Source: Paucilactobacillus suebicus DSM 5007 = KCTC 3549 (lineage in GTDB: Bacteria; Bacillota; Bacilli; Lactobacillales; Lactobacillaceae). From it: a stretch of 64,000 nucleotides of DNA. Below the pieces are notes generated by a model. That model was not told where the DNA came from. It saw only the letters and a program-made list of their open reading frames with translations, and did not search any database. Where the stretch lies: contig NZ_AZGF01000010.1 in NCBI RefSeq assembly GCF_001434475.1, positions 204 through 64,203 on the forward strand, given 5' to 3'. Shown piece by piece: positions 1-9,078 of the stretch. The stretch's first letter is position 1; the number at the start of each line of letters is the position of its first letter. Both the position numbers and the translations under genes were made by a program.

Positions 1-3000
1 CTGTGTACTTGTATCTCCACTAATGGATTGATTAGGAATAATCGTATCGCCAGTCGTTTCATCAATATATTCCACGACAGCTTTTTGTGTATCAGGTGCA
101 TAAATAACAATCGTTGGTGTATTTGTCTTCTCTGGGAAATTAGGAACCGGTTGTCCCGGAACTACTGTATAACCTGGAATATTTGGATACATAGTTGTGT
201 CAATTGGTGTATCTGGAATTCCGGTTTCTGTTACAGGAGTTGTTGGTTCCCCAGGAACATCATTTCCATTTGGTAATTCTGGTTTAATTGGTGTCGTTGT
301 TTTAATAACTGGCACTGGAGTTAAGACCACTTTGAAAACTTGATCTGTGTTGTCATCATTATCAAACTGTGCATTTAAAGTGCCATCAGTTACTAGGTTG
401 TATCCCTGATTAATAGCTTCTTGAATATTTGGAACAATTTGATCGTGCTCGACCAACGATCCCGTACCTCCAGAAATTGGTTGGTCAGCAAGAATCTTAT
501 TACCATTTCCATCGACATACTCGACCACTGCTTTTTGAGTATCTGCCGTATAAATAACCGTTTGTTGCTGATCTTGTGGAGTTGTTGTTTGCTCTTTTGT
601 AGCAGTAATTGGTGTGTTGGTAAAGGTCACTTCATCTTGATCTGGAGTGTAGCCGGTTACTGGTGGAGTGGGAACTGTTTCGCTTTGGTCACTTGGCGTG
701 TAAACAACCGTCCCAGTGACTTCATCAGTATCTGAACTCCAAGTAACAGGATTGGTACTATCAGCTGGTGTCAAGTCAGTTGGTGTTCCTGTATAAGTAA
801 CTACGTTATTAGTCGTTATAGCAGCTTGATTGACATCATGAACATGTTTTAGATGAACGGTATAAGCTTGATCTGCATTATCATCACTGTCGAACACAAT
901 TGAAGCTGGAACATCCGTACTAACAAGTTCATAGCCTTCATCTGTGAAACCTTTTAGTGTACCAGTGTAATCATAGTCACTAGTGGTATTGCTACCACCA
1001 GTTAGTTTATCGGTTTGGATGGTACTATTTTCATCATCATCGATATACGTAACTGTAGCATTTTGTTGATCAGCAGTATATGTGACAGTTATTTTTTGAT
1101 TTTGAGGAACATCTGCTTTATTAACTGCCCCATCGCTAGGTCCTAACGGATCATTGGTAAAAGTTACCGTGGTTTGGCTAGCAGTATAGCCAGGTATTAC
1201 AGGGCTCGTAACCGTGTTACCAGTACTTGTAGGGGTAAAGGTTTCATCGTTGTTAGCCTGATCCAAGTCCACATTCCAGTTCACACTCGTAACATTGTCA
1301 GCCGGTGTTAAATTGTTTGGCAACCCAGTATAAGTGACCGTATTCGTGGTGGTTGTGGTGCCACTATCGTGAACATGTTTTAATAACACAATTTTAGGGA
1401 CCCAAGTTGGGACTTCAGTGGCACTAGTAGGAATTGTAAAACTATAGTTTCCAGAAACTGGTTGGAAAGCATCAGCTAATTCATAACCGGTTGGAATCTG
1501 CTGTGAGACGTTATATGTCGTGCTTTCATTAGTAACGCCATTAATTGGAATACCTGCTCCAACTTGTGCATTGTTATTATCTTCATCTTCAAAAATCACT
1601 TGGGCTTGTTGTGGGTCAGCAGTAACATGAATCGTAACCGTATAGGCACCTCGTCCGATATCCAAAGGGTCAGTACCATCAGAAACGCTTTGGCTTTGCA
1701 AAACTGGTGTGAAATCAACGGTTTGCGTGCTAGCATCATAGGTGGCACCTAGTGGGTCAGTAGCGCTGTCGGCAAACCCACCATTTGGGTAAGCCGCGAT
1801 ATCTGGTGAATACCCGACTGGAAAATTATTCAGTGTTAAAGTCGCCGAATCAATACTTGGAGTATATGTTGTAATTTTAGTGACTTCGTCATATGCAATA
1901 GTCCAAATGACGTTTGGCGAATATACGGTCGTCACCCCCATCGAGGTCGTACTACCTTTTCCAATCGTGTCATTAATATAACCAATTTGTAATGTCCAAT
2001 CGTCAGTTTCGGTATCAATAATGTGTTTTAATTCTACCGTAAAATCATCACTGTCATCATCACCGAGTTTGATGACATCAGTGCCTAATCTATTTTGGGT
2101 ACTATCCGCTAGTGTATAGCCTGTGGGAAGTTGCATTAAATAATTGGCAGCATAACTAGCATCTGGGCTAACCGCGCCACTAATAACCTGCGTTCCTTGG
2201 GGTCCTGCAATAGGTTGGTCACCATTATCAGCATCTAAATAAGTAATCGTGGCGGTATTTGCCAATACATATGTGTCAGGCGTTACACCATCATAACTGG
2301 TGACGATAGCCCCTGAAGGATTGGTCACAGTCTGACCAACACCACCGCCATTGACGTCACCAGTACCAAAACCTACAGCTGCCCAAGTTGGATTATTAAC
2401 ATTGATATTAGCTAAATTCATGGCCGGCATGTCAGCACCAAAGGTAATGTTGATCAAATGCGAATTATTATCTAACATCTGATTCATCGTCGCACTCGCA
2501 TTCGGTGTCCAAGCCTCGAAGTTAAGGGTCGTAAAGGCTGTGCCGTTAAACAGGTTGTCAAAATCAGTAACGTTGCTAACATCCCACTTTGGATAATTAT
2601 CAACTTCACTTAGTGAGCTATCTTGATAGAACATGTTGGCCATTGTTGTAACATGACTGGTGCCAATTTGGCCTAAATTAAGGTCCGTAAGCCCGCTATT
2701 CCCAGCAAAAGCCCCACTCAAATCTGTGAACACGTCCGACACCCATTGAGATGTATCAATGGTAGCCAATTGACTATTACCCGCCTGATTATCAGCAGTT
2801 AAGTTATTTAAGAAATTAGCCGCGGTCGTGAGATTAGTCATCTGCCAACCAGAAATATTTAAAGTCGTCAGTTGTGGCGTATTTTCAAACATCCCACTAA
2901 TATCTTGCATTGAGTTTCCAACACCCCATTGAGCGTTGACACTCGTTAGACTAGTGTCATTTCTAAACATGTCAGCGGCAGTCGTAACTGTTTCAATGTT

Positions 3001-3978
3001 CATTCCACTAACATCAACTGTTTGTAAACTAGTATCATTTTCAAACATGCCACTAACATCTGTTAAATTAGCTCCACCAACAGACGTTGCAAATGTAATA
3101 TTCGTGAGTGCTGTATCGTTAGCAAACATGTTCTTCATGCTAGTAATATTAGTGAAATCAATGTTATTTATATCACTCACCGTCGTTAAGCTTGGTAGAT
3201 TTGCAAATAGATTACTGGAATCAGCTGGTAATATTGTAGAATTTGACACAAAATCGATACTGGTAATATCAGTATTGCCACTCCATGGAGCAGGCGTGGT
3301 CAAACCACTAATATCACCGGCAATTTGCAAAGTCCCATCACTAATTTGCCATTGACCGCCAGTGGAAACCGTTCCAGAAGTGGCTGTATCAGCAGCTATT
3401 GCATTAATTTGTTGTGGCTGACCAGTTTGTTGATACTGCTCTTCAGCTGCCGACTTTGCTTCCTGTATTTGATCACTTGTTGGATTATTTAATGTCTGTA
3501 TATCAGCAGAGCTTGACGCTTGATTAGCATCGACTGATGTTCGTTGTGCTGACACCGCCCTGTCAGATTTAGATGCACTGCTTGTATCAGTTTGATTAGC
3601 TGGTTCGGATACAATTGCTTCGCTAGCTACACTACTTTCAGTTTGACTAGTAGATGTTGACGTTGCAGCTACAGTCTCACTAGCATTGTCAACTGAGAAG
3701 TTGCTTGCAGCGTTATTAGCTTCTGACAAATTATTCGTGCTATGCGAGTTCAAAGCCACACTTGCAGTATTGCTGTTAGCGGCACTCGTCACAACAGACG
3801 TATCAGTGGATACCGGTGTTGTATCACTAGCCTCAGCGTTTTGAGTGCTTAAACCAACCCCCAATGAAATTGCAAAAGTAAAAATTCCAGCATACACCCA
3901 ATTTTTACCACGTTTATACATCTTGTAGTGTTCCTGTGCATTTTGACGTAAGAAGCTGGATTTGTTATTTCTAGACAT
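1..3978 (-). CDS. Large cell-surface protein with KxYKxGKxW signal, BspA-like and MucBP-type repeats (3' end outside window)
   Basis: 1326 codons are open from the ATG at 3978 to the window edge with no stop, so the C-terminus (and any LPXTG anchor) is not visible. An AAAGGATG ribosome site precedes the start. Residues 19-27 read KMYKRGKNW, the KxYKxGKxW signal motif, followed by a hydrophobic stretch and a likely cleavage near an AEA. Residues about 50-200 are Ser/Thr/Ala-rich. Residues about 210-535 repeat the pattern GMFxNxxxLxxxxxxxW with conserved Met-Phe and Thr-Thr positions, typical of BspA-like DUF285 surface repeats. From about residue 570 on, MucBP-type modules (VTYxDxDxxxxI, YTADxQxAxVxY) repeat. 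Proteins of this build act in adhesion to mucus or plant surfaces; the ligand cannot be told. Confidence 0.85.
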   Translation of the reverse strand, partial: MSRNNKSSFLRQNAQEHYKMYKRGKNWVYAGIFTFAISLGVGLSTQNAEASDTTPVSTDTSVVTSAANSNTASVALNSHSTNNLSEANNAASNFSVDNASETVAATSTSTSQTESSVASEAIVSEPANQTDTSSASKSDRAVSAQRTSVDANQASSSADIQTLNNPTSDQIQEAKSAAEEQYQQTGQPQQINAIAADTATSGTVSTGGQWQISDGTLQIAGDISGLTTPAPWSGNTDITSIDFVSNSTILPADSSNLFANLPSLTTVSDINNIDFTNITSMKNMFANDTALTNITFATSVGGANLTDVSGMFENDTSLQTVDVSGMNIETVTTAADMFRNDTSLTSVNAQWGVGNSMQDISGMFENTPQLTTLNISGWQMTNLTTAANFLNNLTADNQAGNSQLATIDTSQWVSDVFTDLSGAFAGNSGLTDLNLGQIGTSHVTTMANMFYQDSSLSEVDNYPKWDVSNVTDFDNLFNGTAFTTLNFEAWTPNASATMNQMLDNNSHLINITFGADMPAMNLANINVNNPTWAAVGFGTGDVNGGGVGQTVTNPSGAIVTSYDGVTPDTYVLANTATITYLDADNGDQPIAGPQGTQVISGAVSPDASYAANYLMQLPTGYTLADSTQNRLGTDVIKLGDDDSDDFTVELKHIIDTETDDWTLQIGYINDTIGKGSTTSMGVTTVYSPNVIWTIAYDEVTKITTYTPSIDSATLTLNNFPVGYSPDIAAYPNGGFADSATDPLGATYDASTQTVDFTPVLQSQSVSDGTDPLDIGRGAYTVTIHVTADPQQAQVIFEDEDNNNAQVGAGIPINGVTNESTTYNVSQQIPTGYELADAFQPVSGNYSFTIPTSATEVPTWVPKIVLLKHVHDSGTTTTTNTVTYTGLPNNLTPADNVTSVNWNVDLDQANNDETFTPTSTGNTVTSPVIPGYTASQTTVTFTNDPLGPSDGAVNKADVPQNQKITVTYTADQQNATVTYIDDDENSTIQTDKLTGGSNTTSDYDYTGTLKGFTDEGYELVSTDVPASIVFDSDDNADQAYTVHLKHVHDVNQAAITTNNVVTYTGTPTDLTPADSTNPVTWSSDTDEVTGTVVYTPSDQSETVPTPPVTGYTPDQDEVTFTNTPITATKEQTTTPQDQQQTVIYTADTQKAVVEYVDGNGNKILADQPISGGTGSLVEHDQIVPNIQEAINQGYNLVTDGTLNAQFDNDDNTDQVFKVVLTPVPVIKTTTPIKPELPNGNDVPGEPTTPVTETGIPDTPIDTTMYPNIPGYTVVPGQPVPNFPEKTNTPTIVIYAPDTQKAVVEYIDETTGDTIIPNQSISGDTSTQ
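310..2035 (-). repeat. Tandem MucBP-type modules inside the surface protein
   Basis: Three successive modules of roughly 175-220 residues each begin near a LKH(V/I)(H/I)D motif, encoded near 2035, 1380 and 853. The last two are the most alike: both contain VTYTG, NLTPAD or DLTPAD, a PGYT or TGYT motif, VTFTN, and YTAD followed by a VTYID/VEYVD strand. Another YAPDTQKAVVEYID motif near the window edge shows that the array continues outside. Confidence 0.7.
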
Positions 3979-4326
3979 ATTCTAATTCATCCTTTCTTTA
4001 TACAAACCGGTTCACTAGCAACCAGTGTTGTACTCCCAATAAAGTACTGACAATTAGTAATAAATAGTAAATCTATTAAATTAAAATGATTGTAACACGT
4101 ATATAACTATTAAAACGTCAAGAAAATATTTTGTAACATAGCTTATACAGTTTAAGATGTTAATCATCTACTAAATAACGTGTAAACTATCATTACCATC
4201 ATTCAGATAGATGCTATCATTTTTAAGAAAAACATTAAATGTCTTCACGTGGGTGTTTGTTCTACGTGTTTTTATAAATTATCTAAAAAGAGTGTAATTA
4301 ACATTATTTTTAAAATGCCTGGACAC
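3979..4326. other. AT-rich upstream region of the surface protein gene
   Basis: No reading frame was recognised here. The stretch must hold the promoter of the surface protein on the minus strand. A TTGACG element near 4113-4118 followed by AT-rich sequence is a possible -35, but no convincing -10 at normal spacing was found. Confidence 0.4.
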
Positions 4327-4358
4327 TAAAAAAAGGAATCGCTTTAGCGATTCCTTTT
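4327..4358 (-). terminator. Intrinsic terminator after araA
   Basis: A perfect 12-bp stem (4331-4342 with 4347-4358) around a 4-nt loop is followed, on the minus strand, by a T-run. It lies 16 nt downstream of the araA stop. Confidence 0.9.
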
Positions 4359-4374
4359 AATCGAAAATTTTAAA

Positions 4375-5799
4375 TTATTGAATGTCAACAAAGTCTAAGT
4401 CGATCAAGTTGGCAAAGTCTTGCAACTGTGTGCTTGTCAAAGCAAGTGAGAATACAGTATGGTGACCACCACCAGCGTGAATCCAAGCAGTTGCGCCCTT
4501 CTTCAAGCCAACTTTAGGTGTCCATAATTGCTTAGCAACTGGAAGATGTGGAGTTTCTTGTGCTTTAGCAGCAGTAACATCGTAACCAATCATCTTGAAG
4601 TCTGTACCCATGTCTGAAACGGTAACATCGATACCATCACCAGCTGAACCTGTAAATACAAGACGTGCAGGATCATCTTTGCCACCAATATCCAATGGGT
4701 GAACTTCAACACGAGGCTTATCACTAGCAATTGTTGGATCAACTTCCAACATGTGTGAACCAAGGATAGCTTCTTTACCATGTTGTAATTCAAGTGTGTA
4801 GTCTTCCATGAAGGCTGTTTGTTTGTTGTGTGACATGATCTTAAGGAGACGTGCCAAAGCAGCTGTCTTCCAGTCACCTTCAGCACCGAATCCATAACCT
4901 TCAGCCATCAATAATTGAGCAGCTAAACCAGGTAATTGCTTCAAGCCCCAAAGATCTTCGAAGTTTGTAACAAATGCGTGATAGTTGTTACGTTCCATGA
5001 ATGACTTCAATGCGAAGTATTGACGAAGTTGTTCCTTAACTGAAGATTCGAACTTTTCAGGTGTGTTGTCGCCAACAACAAATGTATAGTCCTTTTGTAA
5101 TTCTTCATATTTTGCATCAACGTCTTTTTCGTCAACGTGCTTGATTTCTTCAACCAAATCACCGACACCATAGTAATCAACAGTCCAGCCAAATTTAATT
5201 TGTGCTGAAACCTTGTCACCTTCAGTAACGGCAACATTACGCATGTTATCACCGAAACGAACAACACGAATCTTTTGGCTTTCGTTGTAGGCTACTGCAA
5301 CATCTTCCCACTTACCGATTTCGTTTTGTGTTTCTTCATCGCCCCACCAGCCGTAAACAATCTTGTTGTTAAGGCCTAAGCGAGCATTGATGTATCCATA
5401 TTCACGGTCACCATGGGCACTTTGGTTAAGGTTCATGTAATCAAAATCAATTGTGTCATATGGGATCTTGTTTAAGAATTGTGTTGCCAAGTGAAGTAAT
5501 GGCTTCTGCAATAATTTTGTACCGCGAATCCAGTTTTTAGCTGGTGAGAATGTGTGCATCCATGTGATGACACCGGCAACGTTGTCATTGTAGTTAGCAT
5601 CCTTCATAAACTGAGTGATGTTTTCGGCGGTAGTAGCAACCAACTTAAATACAACCTTGTATGGTAACTTACCACTTTCGTTTAATTTGTCGACAATTTC
5701 ACGGGCGTCGTTTTCAACTGATTTCAGTTGATCTTCACCATACAAAAATTGACTACCAGTTGCAAACCAGAATTCATAATCAGGTACTTGTAATGACAT
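4375..5799 (-). CDS. araA: L-arabinose isomerase
   Basis: The 474-residue product converts L-arabinose to L-ribulose in the cytoplasm, the first step of arabinose use. The length is usual for the family. The start [21 protein letters not shown], the internal [19 protein letters not shown] stretch and the C-terminal [11 protein letters not shown] stretch are family hallmarks; the Glu and His residues in them are expected metal ligands. A strong AAGGAGATC ribosome site precedes the ATG. The gene is transcribed alone, with its own AraR-controlled promoter and terminator, while araB and araD form a separate unit. Confidence 0.97.
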   Translation of the reverse strand: MSLQVPDYEFWFATGSQFLYGEDQLKSVENDAREIVDKLNESGKLPYKVVFKLVATTAENITQFMKDANYNDNVAGVITWMHTFSPAKNWIRGTKLLQKPLLHLATQFLNKIPYDTIDFDYMNLNQSAHGDREYGYINARLGLNNKIVYGWWGDEETQNEIGKWEDVAVAYNESQKIRVVRFGDNMRNVAVTEGDKVSAQIKFGWTVDYYGVGDLVEEIKHVDEKDVDAKYEELQKDYTFVVGDNTPEKFESSVKEQLRQYFALKSFMERNNYHAFVTNFEDLWGLKQLPGLAAQLLMAEGYGFGAEGDWKTAALARLLKIMSHNKQTAFMEDYTLELQHGKEAILGSHMLEVDPTIASDKPRVEVHPLDIGGKDDPARLVFTGSAGDGIDVTVSDMGTDFKMIGYDVTAAKAQETPHLPVAKQLWTPKVGLKKGATAWIHAGGGHHTVFSLALTSTQLQDFANLIDLDFVDIQ

Positions 5800-5879
5800 G
5801 AGATGATCTCCTTTTTAATTTATTGTGTTGCAATAGAATTTGAATAGCGTTTTCATCCAAGCAACCGCAACACTTAAAT

Positions 5880-5921
5880 CGCTTACATACATATTGTATG
5901 ATATTTGTCCGTATAAATCAA
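5880..5921 (-). promoter_or_regulatory. araA promoter with AraR operator in the spacer
   Basis: On the minus strand, -35 TTGATT (5916-5921) and -10 TACAAT (5893-5898) are 17 bp apart. The 16-bp near-palindrome ATTTGTCCGTATAAAT (5903-5918) fills the spacer and matches the known AraR box ATTTGTACGTACAAAT closely. The half-cre TGTAAGCG (5880-5887) follows near the expected transcription start. Confidence 0.85.
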
Positions 5922-6041
5922 CAAAAACTTTTTTTGATAGCATAAAAATGACAAGTATTAGCCCTCAATAGCTGATAAATCTGTGCGATATCAGTGCTTT
6001 TATCGTTTAGAAAATAAATTTATCAAATAGTAAAAGTCACT

Positions 6042-6068
6042 AAAAAAGCCGCCCACTGGACGACTTTT
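6042..6068 (-). terminator. Intrinsic terminator after araR
   Basis: A stem of about 10 bp including two G-T pairs, a short loop and a T-run on the minus strand lie 57 nt beyond the araR stop. Confidence 0.75.
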
Positions 6069-6125
6069 GGTAATAATAATTAAATTAATTGTACTTTTTT
6101 AAAATTGGTGACATAAATTTATTAA

Positions 6126-7208
6126 CTATTGATTCTTCTTAATACCTGCTGATTTTCTAATTTTTAGATCCAAAGGATAGCGAATTGATTCCACTTCCTC
6201 ATGGTTAATCATTCTCATCAATAATTTGCCAGCATCAATCCCCATCTTACCCTTTGGATGGACAATCGTTGTTAAGCTTGGTTCAATGTACTTACTTAGT
6301 TGATAATCATCGAAACCGACAACGGCAACATCTTCTGGAATTCGTAAATCCAGCGAACGGACAACATCAATAATTTGAATTGCCAATTGATCGTTATAAC
6401 AAGCAATCGCTGTTGGTCGATCTTCGCGCTGAAAAATACCCGAAACCTTATCGAAAATCTTAACCATTTCATCACTCGATTGGTACATAACCATTTCACT
6501 TAAGTACGATATCTTCGGATGCTTAAGGTATGCGTGAATAAAGCCGTCCATCCGATGAACTCCCTGCAAATCGTCTATTTGAAAAATGCCAAGTATTTTT
6601 TCATGTCCTTGGGTAAATAAGTACTCGGTCAATTGCTGCTCAGCATCGGAATCTTGTGTCTCAACATATGGAAAGGTGAAGTCCTCATAATGAGAGTTGA
6701 TAAATAGCGTTGGAATTCCAGACGCTTTGATTTTTTCATAGATGTCACGATTAGGGTTAGGTAAAGCACTTTGAGTTGGTTCAATAATCATTGCTTCGAT
6801 ATTATCATCAAGCATACGGATCAAGCTTTGCCGTTCCTTTTGGTGATTGTTATGTGTATTACTCAAGATCATTGAGTACCCGTTATCGGAGATTACCCGA
6901 TCTATGCCACTAATGATGCTTGGAAAAATATAATCGGCGATATGCGTTGTAATCAAGCCAATCATCTTATTATTGACCTTACTTGAACGGCCCTTTTGCC
7001 ATTCGTCAACAAACATCCCCCCACCTTGAATACGGTAGACGTAATGTTCATTCTCTAGTTCACCGATTGCACGACGAATTGTGTATCGACTTACCTTATA
7101 TTGTTCCATCAGCTCGGACTCTGTTGGCAGTTTATCGGTGACTTGGTACTTGCCGGCAATAATCTCTGACTTCAGGCCCTGCTTGACCATTTCATATTTA
7201 CTTTCCAC
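6126..7208 (-). CDS. araR: Arabinose operon repressor AraR (GntR head, LacI-type effector domain)
   Basis: The product has an N-terminal GntR winged helix (LPTESELMEQYKVSRYTIRRAIGELE, then the wing YRIQGGGMFV) and a C-terminal LacI/periplasmic-binding-like sensor domain (GLITTHIADYIFPSIISGI ... VAVVGFDDYQLSKYIEPSLTTIVHP). This fusion is typical of AraR, which releases DNA on binding arabinose. I place the start at the GTG at 7208 (360 aa), because AGGAG lies 9 nt before it. The frame stays open for 23 more codons to a TTG at 7277, but no ribosome site precedes that codon. Three matching operators lie upstream of araA, the sugar porter and araB. Confidence 0.93.
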   Translation of the reverse strand: MESKYEMVKQGLKSEIIAGKYQVTDKLPTESELMEQYKVSRYTIRRAIGELENEHYVYRIQGGGMFVDEWQKGRSSKVNNKMIGLITTHIADYIFPSIISGIDRVISDNGYSMILSNTHNNHQKERQSLIRMLDDNIEAMIIEPTQSALPNPNRDIYEKIKASGIPTLFINSHYEDFTFPYVETQDSDAEQQLTEYLFTQGHEKILGIFQIDDLQGVHRMDGFIHAYLKHPKISYLSEMVMYQSSDEMVKIFDKVSGIFQREDRPTAIACYNDQLAIQIIDVVRSLDLRIPEDVAVVGFDDYQLSKYIEPSLTTIVHPKGKMGIDAGKLLMRMINHEEVESIRYPLDLKIRKSAGIKKNQ

Positions 7209-7352
7209 GAAATCTAACTCCTCATTTTTACGTATCTTTGCTAATACTATATCACTTGGAAACGTTTTTTGCTTCAACAGATGATAAACTTTTTTTCTTT
7301 TTAGCTTTTACGTTTATAATAGAGCATGTTAATAAACTAAACGGAGGCCATT
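7209..7352. promoter_or_regulatory. Divergent promoter region of araR and the aldo/keto reductase
   Basis: On the plus strand TATAAT at 7315-7320 and an ACGGAGG ribosome site at 7340-7346 serve the reductase gene. On the minus strand a TTGAAG-like -35 near 7277 and AT-rich -10 candidates precede araR. A weak AraR-like sequence near 7225-7240 could allow autoregulation, but several positions differ from the box. Confidence 0.5.
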
Positions 7353-8204
7353 ATGACAGATATTAGCGATAACTTCATCACTCTCGCCGATGGCAATAAG
7401 ATGCCACAGCAGGGGTTCGGTGTTTACAAAATCACCGATCAATCCGAATTTGAGCAGGCCGTGACTGCCGCATGGCAGCAAGGATACCGTCTGTTTGACA
7501 CTGCACAAATGTACGAAAACGAACAGTATCTTGGTAAGATTTTACATGATTTACAGGTGCCACGCGAACAAATTTTTATTACTACTAAAATTTCGGAAGC
7601 CAATCAAGGTTATGACGCCACAATTCGTTCAATGAAAGAATCTTTAAAAAAATTACAGATGGATTATGTTGACTTATTATTAATTCACTGGCCAATTAAC
7701 ACCCACTTTTTCGACACGTGGCGTGCATTTGAAGATCTGAAAGCTCAAGGACTCACAAAATCGATTGGTGTCAGCAACTATGGCATGGTTCATCTTCAAT
7801 ACTTGGCAACCCAAGCACGTGAAATGCCAGTATTAAATCAAATTGAGGTTAGTCCCTACATGAGCCAGAAGCCACTCCTTCAGTTTGATAGAGAAAATAA
7901 TATTGCTACCCAGGCATGGAGTCCGCTTGGACGAGGAAAAGTATTTAACGAGCCCGTCATTGCAAAAATTGCCGAGCAAAAACACCGTTCAGCAGCTCAG
8001 ATCATCCTCAGATGGCACTTGCAAAACGGTGTAGCATTCATACCAAAATCAACTCATCCAGAAAGAATTGCACAAAATGCATCTATTTATGATTTCTCAT
8101 TAACAGACGAAGAAATGCAACTGATGGATAGTGTTAATAAGAACCATCGTGTAAGTAAGGAACCTGAACTTGTTTACGAGTTTGGGGAACAGTATCCATA
8201 TTAA
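7353..8204 (+). CDS. Aldo/keto reductase, 2,5-diketogluconate reductase type
   Basis: This 283-residue NADPH-dependent reductase of the AKR superfamily acts on aldehydes or ketoses; the substrate is unknown. The catalytic tetrad is complete: Asp49 (FDTAQ), Tyr54 (MYENE), Lys79 (TTKI) and His112 (LIHWP). The cofactor-binding part is visible as WSPLGRG and IPKSTHPERIAQN. It lies divergent from araR but has no AraR box, so a role in arabinose use is only a guess. Its stop codon runs directly into a long hairpin element. Confidence 0.9.
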   Translation: MTDISDNFITLADGNKMPQQGFGVYKITDQSEFEQAVTAAWQQGYRLFDTAQMYENEQYLGKILHDLQVPREQIFITTKISEANQGYDATIRSMKESLKKLQMDYVDLLLIHWPINTHFFDTWRAFEDLKAQGLTKSIGVSNYGMVHLQYLATQAREMPVLNQIEVSPYMSQKPLLQFDRENNIATQAWSPLGRGKVFNEPVIAKIAEQKHRSAAQIILRWHLQNGVAFIPKSTHPERIAQNASIYDFSLTDEEMQLMDSVNKNHRVSKEPELVYEFGEQYPY

Positions 8205-8331
8205 GAGTGCGTAGAGTCCCCGGTCTGAGACTGGTGTATAAGAAGATTAGGAGGATTGATTGCCGGTTTTTGGCAATTGATTCTCCTAATCTTCTTATAC
8301 GTTAGGTCTCAGGGGACTCGGAGCACATTTC
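8205..8331 (+). repeat. Long structured hairpin element (copy A), end motifs AGAGTG / CACRTTTC
   Basis: An imperfect palindrome of about 127 nt abuts the stop codon of the aldo/keto reductase. Reading on the plus strand: basal stem of about 15 bp (GTGCGTAGAGTCCCC with GGGACTCGGAGCAC), a GGT bulge on the 5' side, a middle stem CTGAGAC/GTCTCAG, an internal loop, then an upper stem of more than 18 bp starting with GTATAAGAAGATTAGG. There is no T-run, so it is not a classical terminator. Confidence 0.85.
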
Positions 8332-8388
8332 GATTATATAAATTGATCAGAAGCACTAAAAAGTTAAAGATAAAACTCTATGATTAGC

Positions 8389-8434
8389 AGAAACAAGCAA
8401 AAACAGTCCGAACCACATCATATAAGCAAAGAGA
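8389..8434 (-). repeat. Degenerate half-copy of the hairpin element
   Basis: About 45 nt here closely match the left arm of copy B (8479-8523): the GAAAC start, a GCAAAAA run, a CCACATCATATAAGC stretch and GCAAAGAG. The matching right arm is missing, so this looks like a decayed or half-deleted copy standing in tandem with copy B. Confidence 0.7.
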
Positions 8435-8478
8435 ACCATATAGCTCATACCCATCAGTATCCATCCTGCTGCCTAGCT

Positions 8479-8599
8479 GAAACGTGCAAAAATAGACTGA
8501 TCCACATCATATAAGCAAAGAGGACTCACAGCCAAAACCCAGGCTGTCAGTCCTCTTTGCTTATATGAGACGGATCAACCCGTCTATTTTTGCACTCTA
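8479..8599 (-). repeat. Long structured hairpin element (copy B)
   Basis: On the minus strand the element begins AGAGTGC and ends GCACGTTTC. The basal stem is 14 bp (GTGCAAAAATAGAC with its complement), the middle stem is TGATCC/GGATCA behind a GGGT bulge, and the upper stem is about 26 bp beginning CATATAAGCAAAGAGG. It overlaps the last codons and the stop of the small membrane protein gene at 8584-8823. Confidence 0.88.
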
Positions 8600-8823
8600 T
8601 TTTGTTTCATATTCATGACCGCAATAACATCAGCAATAATAACCATTGCCAACCCAATTAGTGATACATATAAATTATCGTACATCATTGTCACAGCTGA
8701 CAGCATAAATAACGACACAGAAATCATCCTTATCCTGCTACTCTTTGATGACTGGTGACGATCACGATTAAGCTGAAATAAGCCCGTGGCCAGTATAAAA
8801 ATCATCACTATCAACCTAAACAT
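8584..8823 (-). CDS. Small membrane protein of unknown function
   Basis: A 79-residue protein with two predicted membrane helices (LIVMIFILATGLFQL and VSLIGLAMVIIADVIAVM) separated by a basic, Ser-rich loop. I chose the ATG at 8823 because TGAGGTG lies 7 nt upstream; an ATG five codons earlier would overlap that ribosome site. The last codons (KQNRVQK and the stop) are encoded by the conserved end of hairpin copy B, which suggests that the element has supplied the stop. No family was recognised. Confidence 0.65.
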   Translation of the reverse strand: MFRLIVMIFILATGLFQLNRDRHQSSKSSRIRMISVSLFMLSAVTMMYDNLYVSLIGLAMVIIADVIAVMNMKQNRVQK

Positions 8824-9078
8824 TACGTTACACCTCATTTCTCATCATCTAAATATTTTTATTTCATCGATTTGAACACACAGTCTAACACTTTATGAAA
8901 ATGTTTCAACTATAAAGAACTAAAGCGCATTTTAGACCGAACACATCAGTATATTTAATCAGTCTTTGAGCCTTAATCTGCTCATAACTATGTGAGCAAA
9001 TGTATGTTTTTAGCTTCTATTCGTTGATATAAACATTATACATAAAATTATGGTTCGATACGTTTATTCATAAAAACA
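8824..9078. other. Intergenic region upstream of the small membrane protein
   Basis: AT-rich sequence between two minus-strand genes. It must hold the promoter of the small membrane protein and the 3' end of the MarR transcript. No coding frame or clear terminator was seen. A small inverted repeat TGCTCA/TGAGCA lies near 8980-9000. Confidence 0.3.

Noticed and set aside
28-3355. Plus-strand frames of 60-140 codons within the first 3.4 kb
   Set aside because: They are shadows of the minus-strand surface protein; they have no ribosome sites and a composition biased by the antisense Thr/Asp/Val repeats.
5841-5855. cre site TGAAAACGCTATTCA in the araA leader
   Set aside because: It has one base too many between the CG core and the final CA compared with the consensus, so it is not counted as a cre.
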